Part shown: positions 47,146 to 53,941 of the stretch, one piece after another
Position numbering within the stretch: the first letter of the stretch is position 1
How the letters are laid out: each line of letters starts with the position of its first letter
Assembly (NCBI GenBank): GCA_016716235.1
Contig: JADJWS010000001.1
Location: forward strand, 2,046,001-2,110,000
Length of the DNA stretch: 64,000 bases
Source of the DNA: Candidatus Defluviilinea gracilis
Lineage (GTDB): Bacteria; Chloroflexota; Anaerolineae; Anaerolineales; Villigracilaceae
Direction of reading: 5' to 3'
Program-made: the position numbers and the translations under genes
Notes under the pieces: generated by a model
Seen by the model: only the letters and a program-made list of their open reading frames with translations
Databases searched by the model: none
Told to the model about the DNA's origin: nothing

Positions 47146-48669
47146 ATGTCAGCTTCATTAAGCCAGTTTGAGAACTTCGATTTTCGTGAGTTGCCTATTG
47201 GGGTATATATGACAACTTTGGACGGGCAGATAATTGTTTGTAACAGAACAGCTCGCAAGATGTTGGAACTACCCATCGAAGGCCCAATTGACGCGAATAT
47301 TGAAGATTATTATGCTAACCCTGCTGATAGAGAATCTACGCTTGAGCAATCCATTGAACGTGCAAAACAGGGGAAGAATGTTGAGCGGGGAATATTGCAT
47401 TTGAAAGTAGGACAGCGGGATTTATATGTTGAAGATTATTCACAAGTAATGAAAGCCCATGATGGGCAGATAATTGGTTTTGTGGGATGCATGGTGGATA
47501 TAACAAGTGAGATTGAGTCTAGGCGGCATGAAAGGGAATTAAGCGATGCGGTCAATGAATTGCGCTTCGATATTGGGCGTATTCTACACGCCAACACAAC
47601 CACCTTGGTAATGGTCAAGCAGACGCTGGATGCAGTGATTGAGGCATTTGAACCAAAGCCATTTCCGGATGTTTCCATTCCGTCCACAGATGAAGTGGAA
47701 TCGCATCTGACTGACGCGGCTAACAAGCTGGCATTTACCATCGAACGATTGGTTGAAAGTGCCGACGAGAAACAGCGTCTGAAGGCTTTGCCTGCCTCAC
47801 GCTGGAAGCAGTTACTGTGGTTTGTGAGGTTTCTGCGTTCCTTCAAAGAACAAATCCCGACTCCCGAGTCATACTCTCCCGCACTAAGGAAAGTAGCTAA
47901 TGAGGTGGGTCAAATCCATGCCGCTATCACACCGGGGAAAATCCCGCGTGCACGGACACGTGAAATCCAAATCGTGGCTTGGGAACTGGAAAGGCTGGCT
48001 AGTCTCAAAGAAGTGCTTGAGACACGAGCGGCAGTCATTCAGATGGATTACACTATACATAGCTTGCGCGAATTTATCACTTCTGATGCGCGAGCCCCGG
48101 TTCAACGTCAGATTATGAGTGTAAAGGCACTCATTATTGAATGCGTTAGGCGTCACGCTGAATATGCCCGAAGTCTCAAAGTAGATATTGATCGCAAAGA
48201 AGTAGATGATATATATGTCAACGTCAATGAGCGCGAGATAGTACGCGCCTTTTCTAATTTGATGCATAATGCCATTAAATATTCCTGGCATCGCGGTTTT
48301 GAGCGCCGGAAGACAACATTGGTATCTATCCGTACAATGTTAAAGGATCAAAAAGTTTATATCGAATTTGAAAATTGGGGAGTACCTATAAAGCGTGAGG
48401 AAATTGAAACGGGGAAGGTATTTGAACTTGGTTATCGTGGAGAAATGTCCAAAGATCTCGGTCGTCTTGGTACGGGTATTGGACTTACTGATGCAAATCA
48501 TATTGCCAAGTCGCACGGCGGGTATCTAGAAATTGAAAGTCATCCTGCTCATAGTTCTTATGATGAAAGAAGTGAAGGCTACTACAATCAACCTTTTCTT
48601 ACGAAAGCAACTTTCGTATTGCCTTCGGTAAGAAATTCTAAACCAGCTGAGGAGGCCAGAACTGTATGA
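47146..48669 (+). CDS. PAS-domain histidine kinase-like protein
   Basis: A 507-residue soluble protein. Residues 10-125 are a PAS domain (LPIGVYMTTLDGQIIVCNRT, GFVGCMVDITSEIE). Residues 126-345 are long helices; His148 in GRILHANTTTL is the only good phospho-acceptor candidate but does not match a standard H-box. Residues 350-495 are a HATPase with N-box NLMHNAIKYS (371-380), a degenerate G1 box (ENWGVPI) and GTGIGL (442-447). The extra helices (~180-300) are not usual for a sensor kinase. Codon use is AT-rich, unlike the neighbours. Overlaps the receiver gene by 4 bp. Confidence 0.8.
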   Translation: MSASLSQFENFDFRELPIGVYMTTLDGQIIVCNRTARKMLELPIEGPIDANIEDYYANPADRESTLEQSIERAKQGKNVERGILHLKVGQRDLYVEDYSQVMKAHDGQIIGFVGCMVDITSEIESRRHERELSDAVNELRFDIGRILHANTTTLVMVKQTLDAVIEAFEPKPFPDVSIPSTDEVESHLTDAANKLAFTIERLVESADEKQRLKALPASRWKQLLWFVRFLRSFKEQIPTPESYSPALRKVANEVGQIHAAITPGKIPRARTREIQIVAWELERLASLKEVLETRAAVIQMDYTIHSLREFITSDARAPVQRQIMSVKALIIECVRRHAEYARSLKVDIDRKEVDDIYVNVNEREIVRAFSNLMHNAIKYSWHRGFERRKTTLVSIRTMLKDQKVYIEFENWGVPIKREEIETGKVFELGYRGEMSKDLGRLGTGIGLTDANHIAKSHGGYLEIESHPAHSSYDERSEGYYNQPFLTKATFVLPSVRNSKPAEEARTV

Positions 48670-49169
48670 AGACCAAAGTTCTTTGGGTGGAAGATAGTGC
48701 CCGTTTGGAATTGAGAAACCTGACCGGTCCTATTTATATCAGTGGTGAATATGATATCAATCTCGCCGAGGATGCTACGAGCGCAGTCCGTTATTTACTA
48801 ACCAAGGAATATGACGTGGTCATTCTTGATATGCGCTTACCTCCAGGAATAGACGATTACTGGGTCAATGTGTATCGAGAAAGGGGCGAAGATAACGCAG
48901 ATGCGCGGTTAGGCTTGGAATTAGCAAATTGGTTGCTAAGTCATAAATCCGATATTTCTTTTCCACCTCCAGGATGGATTAGACCGTACCATGTTGGCGT
49001 ATTTACAGTAGAGAATGATGCGGTTCTTCATGCCAGTTTAGAAGATTTGAATATCCAGGTGTTTCAACAGAAAGTTGCAGGCCTTAAAGACACAATACTC
49101 GTTGATCTTATTGATCGGATCAAAGAGCAAAACCCTAAATATTTAGAAAAAACAAGAGGGCTAAAATGA
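48666..49169 (+). CDS. Atypical receiver-domain protein
   Basis: A 167-residue protein with the receiver residues Glu9/Asp10 (LWVEDS), Asp55 (VVILDMRLPPG), Thr114 (GVFTVEN) and Lys136. Between the phospho-Asp and the Thr lies an insertion of ~30 residues (IDDYWVNVYRERGEDNADAR and a Pro-rich loop), so the fold is larger than CheY. No DNA-binding domain. It is coupled on both sides by ATGA overlaps to the kinase-like gene and to the membrane-protein gene, so it most likely carries phosphate or a conformational signal between them. Confidence 0.82.
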   Translation: MKTKVLWVEDSARLELRNLTGPIYISGEYDINLAEDATSAVRYLLTKEYDVVILDMRLPPGIDDYWVNVYRERGEDNADARLGLELANWLLSHKSDISFPPPGWIRPYHVGVFTVENDAVLHASLEDLNIQVFQQKVAGLKDTILVDLIDRIKEQNPKYLEKTRGLK

Positions 49170-50314
49170 TGGATATTCCATTTGGTCCTATAGTGTCGTT
49201 GATATTATTTCCGGCGGTATATACCCCATGGGCCGCACCTCGGGAAATTAGAATTGTAATTTTAAAAAGAAAACAATGGGTGTTTACTGCACTTGTGCCA
49301 ATTTTTATATCATTTGTGTTTTTATTCTTAGCAATGTTTTATGCAAACAGGTATACAGGTTTATCAGAACGGATTTGGTATGGTTTGATATTGATCTTGC
49401 TGTTGGTTGATATGAGTACGGCAATTGTTCTTGCATATTTTGTCAACACCTATGATGGTTTAGTGCAGCAATTAGAGTTGGAAGTTTTCCGTTCTTTGAA
49501 AAAATCGGGCAAGTTAAATAAGAATTCTATTTCTGATTTGCTTGAATTGGGAATTAAAACCGACTCATGGCAAATTCGGAATCTTATTCTCTTAAGTATG
49601 ACTAGGATTGTCGAAAAAGCCTGTTCTCGTCCCGAGTATCAGGGAGAAAGTTTGGAGTCGCTTTCATTAAGATTGGTGGAAGTGTTTGATACTGATATCT
49701 CTGGTAACTTACAAAACTTTTCTATACCAGCTGATATGATTCGATTAATAATATTTGTTAGTAAAGATAGAGAGTTGGATGTAAGAGATGATATACAAGA
49801 TGCGGTCAGATCGCTTGGCGGTTTAAGTCAAATTGTTATACGAAGAGTAGAAACTCAACCAAGAAAAGTAGATGAAATTGTCTTCAAATACATAGATGTT
49901 TTGGATATGACAGCTACTTTGCATTTAAGTTCAATAAACCAGGTTAGCCAAGTACTATATGAAATTGGTGTACAAGCCATTTCTAAGAACTTGACGCATA
50001 TAGGCTTTATTGTCGCAAATAAACTTAATATTCTTATTAGCCGAGATTCCCTTCCCGAAAAAGTTGATAAATCATTGATTGCTTCATATGCGCTTGGCAT
50101 AATTTCACATCTTTGGTCTGATAATCATAGTATACGTGCTGAATTGAACAAGAAGATCGATTCGATTATTCCATATACAAATAATCCTATGAGCGAAGCA
50201 GTAGACCGTTCGGTGTTTTATTTTAATAACGTCATGAGATTTGAAACTTCCAATAAATTACTTGCTATGAAAGTTGATCTAATGAATAGGAAGAGCTCAA
50301 ACAAGAAAAAATGA
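49166..50314 (+). CDS. Membrane protein with large helical cytoplasmic domain, unknown
   Basis: A 382-residue protein with two clear membrane helices (about 33-54 and 64-88) and a C-terminal domain of ~290 residues that is almost all helical, with repeat-like segments (SISDLLELGIKTDSWQIRNL, INQVSQVLYEIGVQAISKNL). I recognise no family. It has the lowest GC of the window, roughly one third by eye. As third gene of a tightly overlapping cassette after a kinase-like and a receiver gene, it is the probable output: a membrane effector gated by the receiver, or a membrane anchor for the sensor. Confidence 0.8.
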   Translation: MMDIPFGPIVSLILFPAVYTPWAAPREIRIVILKRKQWVFTALVPIFISFVFLFLAMFYANRYTGLSERIWYGLILILLLVDMSTAIVLAYFVNTYDGLVQQLELEVFRSLKKSGKLNKNSISDLLELGIKTDSWQIRNLILLSMTRIVEKACSRPEYQGESLESLSLRLVEVFDTDISGNLQNFSIPADMIRLIIFVSKDRELDVRDDIQDAVRSLGGLSQIVIRRVETQPRKVDEIVFKYIDVLDMTATLHLSSINQVSQVLYEIGVQAISKNLTHIGFIVANKLNILISRDSLPEKVDKSLIASYALGIISHLWSDNHSIRAELNKKIDSIIPYTNNPMSEAVDRSVFYFNNVMRFETSNKLLAMKVDLMNRKSSNKKK

Positions 50315-50337
50315 GATGACCGTATAGGTCGTCTCAT
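50311..50337. terminator. Hairpin ending the signalling cassette
   Basis: ATGAGATGACC and GGTCGTCTCAT pair over 11 positions with one mismatch, overlapping the stop codon of the membrane-protein gene. It also lies just after the pspC-like gene on the minus strand. T runs are weak. Confidence 0.55.
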
Positions 50338-50343
50338 CGATCC

Positions 50344-50553
50344 TTATTCAGTCACTTGCGCCTGCTCAGGGACAACCAGCGCCATGATCAGGTAGACCAG
50401 CACGATCCCGCCGAAGCCTGTGAAAAACGCCAGCACGGTCAACAAGCGGACGATGGTCGGGTCAATGCCGATGTATTCGCCCAAGCCCGCGCACACGCCC
50501 GCGATCATGCGGTTGGACGCGCTTCGAGTCAATTGTTTGTAGTTGGTGTTCAT
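50344..50553 (-). CDS. PspC domain protein
   Basis: A 69-residue PspC-type protein: RSASNRMIAGVCAGLGEYIG is the family start, followed by DPTIVRLLTVLAFFTGFGG and one or two membrane helices. PspC proteins take part in phage-shock/envelope-stress sensing in some bacteria; a lone small PspC without PspA is common outside enterobacteria and its role is then unclear. Shine-Dalgarno AAAGGAG. Confidence 0.92.
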   Translation of the reverse strand: MNTNYKQLTRSASNRMIAGVCAGLGEYIGIDPTIVRLLTVLAFFTGFGGIVLVYLIMALVVPEQAQVTE

Positions 50554-50575
50554 GTGTGTACTCCTTTCGTTGAGT

Positions 50576-50608
50576 AGGTGACTGTCACTTTTGAAGTGAC
50601 AGTCACCT
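50576..50608. repeat. Perfect 15-bp stem palindrome (REP-like or terminator)
   Basis: AGGTGACTGTCACTT and AAGTGACAGTCACCT are exact inverted copies with a 3-bp loop; each arm itself contains GTGACTGTCAC. It is followed on the plus strand by TTTGATTT. It lies upstream of the pspC-like gene and downstream of the phospholipase-like gene, neither of which would need a plus-strand terminator, so a REP-like element is more likely. Confidence 0.75.
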
Positions 50609-50656
50609 TTTGATTTCTAGAAAGGCATACGCAGGTGGATTGACGAAGTTGCAGTG

Positions 50657-51412
50657 TTAATTTCCCAAAGGAGAGTCATAAGGCGTAATCAAGAATTCAG
50701 GTAACATGCTGACACTGCTTTTTACTTCCTCAAGGTTTTTCATGTTCTGCACTTTTTCGTAGACCATTAAGACTGCCTGAATACTGTCGTCCACGACGCG
50801 ACTCATCGTTTTTTCATTTAAGTAGATGTAAGGCAGAGAAAGAAACCATTTGTCTTCTTGTTGACTGTAATATTTGCGGATATGGGCAAACTGCTGGTGA
50901 AGCGCCTCATCCTTCACAAAAGGCAGATAAGACGGCGGGTCTGGATATTTCATAATCAAACGCCAGAAAATGTTTTCGGGGTGATCTCTCACATAGAGTT
51001 GATCTAATCCGTACCAATCATCTTTGACAATCCCCACAGATTCTTTCCGATTCTTTTCAAATAGTTCTTTGAAATCTCGTTTAGTTGCTGCGCCGATGCG
51101 TTTTGCCCACGTGATGTCACAGATCAGGTGAAAGAAATAACCGAGGCGAAAACTGTAAAGTTTAATGTTGTCTGTTGGATTGACATTGCGTAGATATTGG
51201 TCGTAAAACACAATATCATGAATGGCATCTTCACCCTCGCCTTTTTTCAGAAAGTGGGTAACTTCTTTCGGAGGATCAAATTCTGTCCAGTCTGCATTGG
51301 GGATTCCCGAATCAGGTGAGAGATTACCAAAAGAAAATGCGACCTCGTCTAGTTCAGGAAAATATTTCAACAAATTTTCGGCGATGCGAAGGTGTGAAAT
51401 CCAAGTTCCCAT
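50657..51412 (-). CDS. Zinc-dependent phospholipase C-like protein
   Basis: A 251-residue protein beginning MGTWISHLRIAENLLKYF with FSFGNLSPDSGIPNADW, EVTHFLKK and LGYFFHLICDITW. The conserved Trp/His/Asp pattern (WISH, SPDSG, THF, FHLICD) resembles the prokaryotic zinc-dependent phospholipase C family, where these residues bind metals. No signal peptide, so the site of action and substrate are uncertain. Base composition is lower in GC than usual for the window. It directly follows the B-box-like gene with no gap. Confidence 0.65.
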   Translation of the reverse strand: MGTWISHLRIAENLLKYFPELDEVAFSFGNLSPDSGIPNADWTEFDPPKEVTHFLKKGEGEDAIHDIVFYDQYLRNVNPTDNIKLYSFRLGYFFHLICDITWAKRIGAATKRDFKELFEKNRKESVGIVKDDWYGLDQLYVRDHPENIFWRLIMKYPDPPSYLPFVKDEALHQQFAHIRKYYSQQEDKWFLSLPYIYLNEKTMSRVVDDSIQAVLMVYEKVQNMKNLEEVKSSVSMLPEFLITPYDSPLGN

Positions 51413-51772
51413 TTATTTATACTTCCTACTTTCCAAATAATTCGCCACTGCCGCCCAGAGCAAAGCGAGCCCGATCATCACATAGACGACAGCCTGCAAT
51501 CCCAGCCAATTGAGTTGGGATATTCCAAACACAGTGAACAAAATCCCAACAACGCCGTAAAAAATTGTGTTCCGCAAATAATCCGAGCCGACGCGTTTCG
51601 ATTGCAGGATGTTCCTCTGCATCAACGCCTCCATCGCGCGGACTTGTTCCTCGTGCAGATTCTTGCACGCGAGCGAATCCCCTGCGTGTGCGGCGCAATC
51701 GGAGCATAGTCCGCGCTGGCAGTATTTGCAGAGGGCAATGGCGGGTCTGTTGGGATGGTAAAAGCAATTCAT
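51413..51772 (-). CDS. Small membrane protein with N-terminal zinc-binding (B-box-like) motif
   Basis: A 119-residue protein. Residues 1-40 hold Cys/His pairs (CFYHPNRPAIALCKYCQRGL, CSDCA, ACKNLHEEQ) in the order C-H-C-C-C-C-C-H, as in B-box/zinc-ribbon domains. Two membrane helices follow (about 70-90 and 93-112). ATG 51772 is preferred over ATG 51790, which lies in the neighbouring palindromic element. It ends next to the start of the phospholipase-like gene and is probably co-transcribed with it. Confidence 0.78.
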   Translation of the reverse strand: MNCFYHPNRPAIALCKYCQRGLCSDCAAHAGDSLACKNLHEEQVRAMEALMQRNILQSKRVGSDYLRNTIFYGVVGILFTVFGISQLNWLGLQAVVYVMIGLALLWAAVANYLESRKYK

Positions 51773-51778
51773 TTTTTT

Positions 51779-51844
51779 ACCGCTAAGCACGCGAAGTGCG
51801 CTAAAGTTTAATTTTTTTCTTCGCGGTCTTAGCGCCCTTTGCGG
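51779..51844. repeat. Palindromic element, ACCGCTAAG ends
   Basis: ACCGCTAAGCACGCGAAG at the left and CTTCGCGGTCTTAGCGCCCT then TTTGCGGT at the right form imperfect nested inverted copies around an A/T-rich centre. A piece of the same element is translated in frame in the heparinase-like gene near 5288-5318. Confidence 0.75.
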
Positions 51845-51853
51845 TTCAAGATT

Positions 51854-52498
51854 TTAGACTTTCTTCAAAGGATGCCTCACCACCGTCTTCAACTTCGCGG
51901 GATCTGCTTTGCGCGGATCGCCGAGATAGATCTCGGGGTGCAAGCCGTTCGGTCCGACGTTATCGCGGTAGCCGTTTTCGGCCGCGAGGGCGCGCATGAT
52001 CTCGATGGTGGCGGGTTCGGTGGCGTACGGTCCGATGTGCATCATCTGCGCGCAGATGCCTTCTTCAAAATGACTCAGCCGCACCTTCGACAATTCAGGC
52101 GAGTCGCCTTTCTTCTTGCGGACTTGTTCCATCCCCTCCGCGAAAATATCTTTGGTGATGACAGCGGGTTGCAGGATCATCAACGTGAAAGACCAATTAT
52201 CTTTTTTACCCACGTCAACATTCACATCTTGTATGCCCCACAATCCTTCCAATGCCATCACGGGATAATCTATCGCGTTGGTTTTGTGCTTCTTCAACAT
52301 AAACTTGAGCGTGTACGAAATACTGTACAAGGCTTGAGTCGCTTCGGCGAAGGCGGGCGAGTTGCCAGGCTCTTTTCCTTTTTCGATCACGCCGTCTATC
52401 ATTGCGAATTGCAGTCTAGGCACTTTGACGATCTCCGCTTTCTTTGCGGAAGGCGCGTACAAATATTTCAATTCCTTTTTCAGATCAAGAGTCTTCAT
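51854..52498 (-). CDS. GyrI-like small-molecule-binding protein
   Basis: A 214-residue stand-alone GyrI-like domain (SOUL/GyrI fold): KAEIVKVPRLQFAMIDG at the N-terminus, the central ALYSISYTLKFMLKK, and LSHFEEGICAQMMHIGPYA near residue 155, with the conserved Glu of the ligand pocket. Family members bind hydrophobic cations, and some hydrolyse or sequester them. Shine-Dalgarno AAGGAG. Not linked to a regulator domain here. Confidence 0.87.
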   Translation of the reverse strand: MKTLDLKKELKYLYAPSAKKAEIVKVPRLQFAMIDGVIEKGKEPGNSPAFAEATQALYSISYTLKFMLKKHKTNAIDYPVMALEGLWGIQDVNVDVGKKDNWSFTLMILQPAVITKDIFAEGMEQVRKKKGDSPELSKVRLSHFEEGICAQMMHIGPYATEPATIEIMRALAAENGYRDNVGPNGLHPEIYLGDPRKADPAKLKTVVRHPLKKV

Positions 52499-52502
52499 GG
52501 CA

Positions 52503-52552
52503 TTCTCCTTGTTTACTTCTCTACCTGTTTACCTGTCTACGTGTCTACTTCT
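52503..52552. repeat. Short tandem array, TCTACCTGTTTAC units; carries the dinB stop codon
   Basis: Units read CTACCTGTTTACCTGTCTAC then GTGTCTACTTC. The last codons of the polymerase gene and its stop lie within the array, so the array has set the protein's C-terminal end. Confidence 0.78.
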
Positions 52553-53733
52553 TGCTCTCCTTTGAAAATAACATCCTCGCCATACTTTTCCCTCAACACA
52601 TCCACCGCCTCTTGTAGTTTGCGCGACTTCTCGTTGTCCACATCCCACAAGCCGAGTTGACGGATCGGCGCGCCGAGTCCGCTCACGCCGACGCCGATGA
52701 GGCGCACATATTGATTCGGCTTGCGGACTGCTCGCAACAACTCCAATGCGGCTTTTGCAATTTCATCCTCTTGATCGGTGCGATGGTTCAACGTTTTTTG
52801 CCGCGTCAACGTGGTGAAATCGGGCCAGCGGATCTTCAACTTGATCGTCGAGCCAGCCAGTTCATTTTTTCGCAACTGCCGTGCCACCTCCGCCGATTGT
52901 TCGCGCACAGTTTTCTCCAACATTTTGTCGTCGCGCACATCGCGCGAAAACGTGATCTCCTGACTGACGGATTTCGTCTCGCGCTCTGTGACAACAGCGC
53001 GATTATCAATTCCCTTGGCATGATGCGCAAGGTCGCGCCCATTCTCGCCGAACAAGCGGATCAAATCCTCTTCGCGCCACCTCGCAATATCGCCGATCGT
53101 GTGGATGCCCAGCTCGGCGAGTCGCTTCGATGTTTTCGGACCGACGCCCCATAACATATCCGCTGGCAGTGGATTCAAGAACGCCGCTTCTTCGCCCGAC
53201 GGGACGACTGTCACCGCATTGGGCGGCTCAGTTCGCCCGTCGGCTTTGATGCGTTTCAGCGCGAGCGCTTTGCCAACCTCGGTGGCGATCTTCGCCACAA
53301 GCTTGTTCGACGCGATCCCAATCGAGCAGGGGAGATGCAGTTCGTCGCGGATGCGAGTCTGAAGTCCGCGGGCGATGCGTTGTGAGTCATCCTGAATATC
53401 CGAGATGTCGAGGAAAGCCTCGTCAATTGAAATCTGTTCCACCAACGCGGTGAGGTCGTGGAGTCTCTCCATCACTTGTTTTGACACGTCGCGGTAGGCG
53501 CGATGATTTCCCGACACGACGATCAGCCCGGGGTTGAGTCGAAGTGCCTGGCTCATCGGCATGGCGCTGCGGACTCCGTTCCGCCTCGCGGCATACGAGC
53601 AGGACGCGACGACTCCTCTTTCCTCGGGTCTGCCTCCCACCGCGAAGGCTTTGCCGCGAAGTTCGGGGTTGCGCGTCTCTTCGACGGAGCAGAAAAAGGC
53701 ATCAAGGTCCAGGTGGAGAATCGTTCTAGGCAT
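52537..53733 (-). CDS. dinB: DNA polymerase IV (Y family)
   Basis: A 398-residue translesion polymerase. Catalytic acids are in HLDLDAFFCSVE (N-terminus) and SIDEAFLDIS (about residue 105). A PCSIGIASNKLVAKIATE block, the helix-hairpin-helix WGVGPKTSKRLAELGIHTIG and a little-finger domain (KSVSQEITFSRDVRD) follow. ATG 53733 starts the family N-terminus. No beta-clamp motif is obvious at the C-terminus, which runs into a tandem array (KGEQEVDT). The clamp peptide could have been lost by this. Confidence 0.94.
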   Translation of the reverse strand: MPRTILHLDLDAFFCSVEETRNPELRGKAFAVGGRPEERGVVASCSYAARRNGVRSAMPMSQALRLNPGLIVVSGNHRAYRDVSKQVMERLHDLTALVEQISIDEAFLDISDIQDDSQRIARGLQTRIRDELHLPCSIGIASNKLVAKIATEVGKALALKRIKADGRTEPPNAVTVVPSGEEAAFLNPLPADMLWGVGPKTSKRLAELGIHTIGDIARWREEDLIRLFGENGRDLAHHAKGIDNRAVVTERETKSVSQEITFSRDVRDDKMLEKTVREQSAEVARQLRKNELAGSTIKLKIRWPDFTTLTRQKTLNHRTDQEDEIAKAALELLRAVRKPNQYVRLIGVGVSGLGAPIRQLGLWDVDNEKSRKLQEAVDVLREKYGEDVIFKGEQEVDT

Positions 53734-53839
53734 GGTGTAATTTTCACCGTCCCGCAGGCTTGGATCAGAGGTGAAATCCATTCAGGAATCCTGCGAGGCG
53801 TTTACATTATACGAGGAGAAAAGAGTCATCCAGCCGATA

Positions 53840-53868
53840 TTGAACATTTGTTAAAGAAAAGTTATACT
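53840..53868 (+). promoter_or_regulatory. Promoter of the NBR1-domain protein gene
   Basis: TTGAAC (53840-53845), 17-bp spacer, TATACT (53863-53868). The leader of about 65 nt contains a small CGACG/CGTCG hairpin at 53897-53913 and the Shine-Dalgarno GAGGAG. Confidence 0.7.
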
Positions 53869-53941
53869 AGAGGCGTATAGTCACTGAGGAACTTTTCGAC
53901 GTTTCTATCGTCGTAGTCAATTGGAACAAGAGGAGAAGCCT

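Noticed and set aside
47146..50314. Assignment of the cassette to the Detocs defence system.
   Set aside because: Only the general kinase-receiver-effector logic is similar. No PNP domain or other diagnostic feature is visible, so it is kept as an analogy.
50576..50608. Plain terminator.
   Set aside because: No plus-strand gene ends nearby, and the minus-strand side has no T run. A REP-like palindrome is the better reading.
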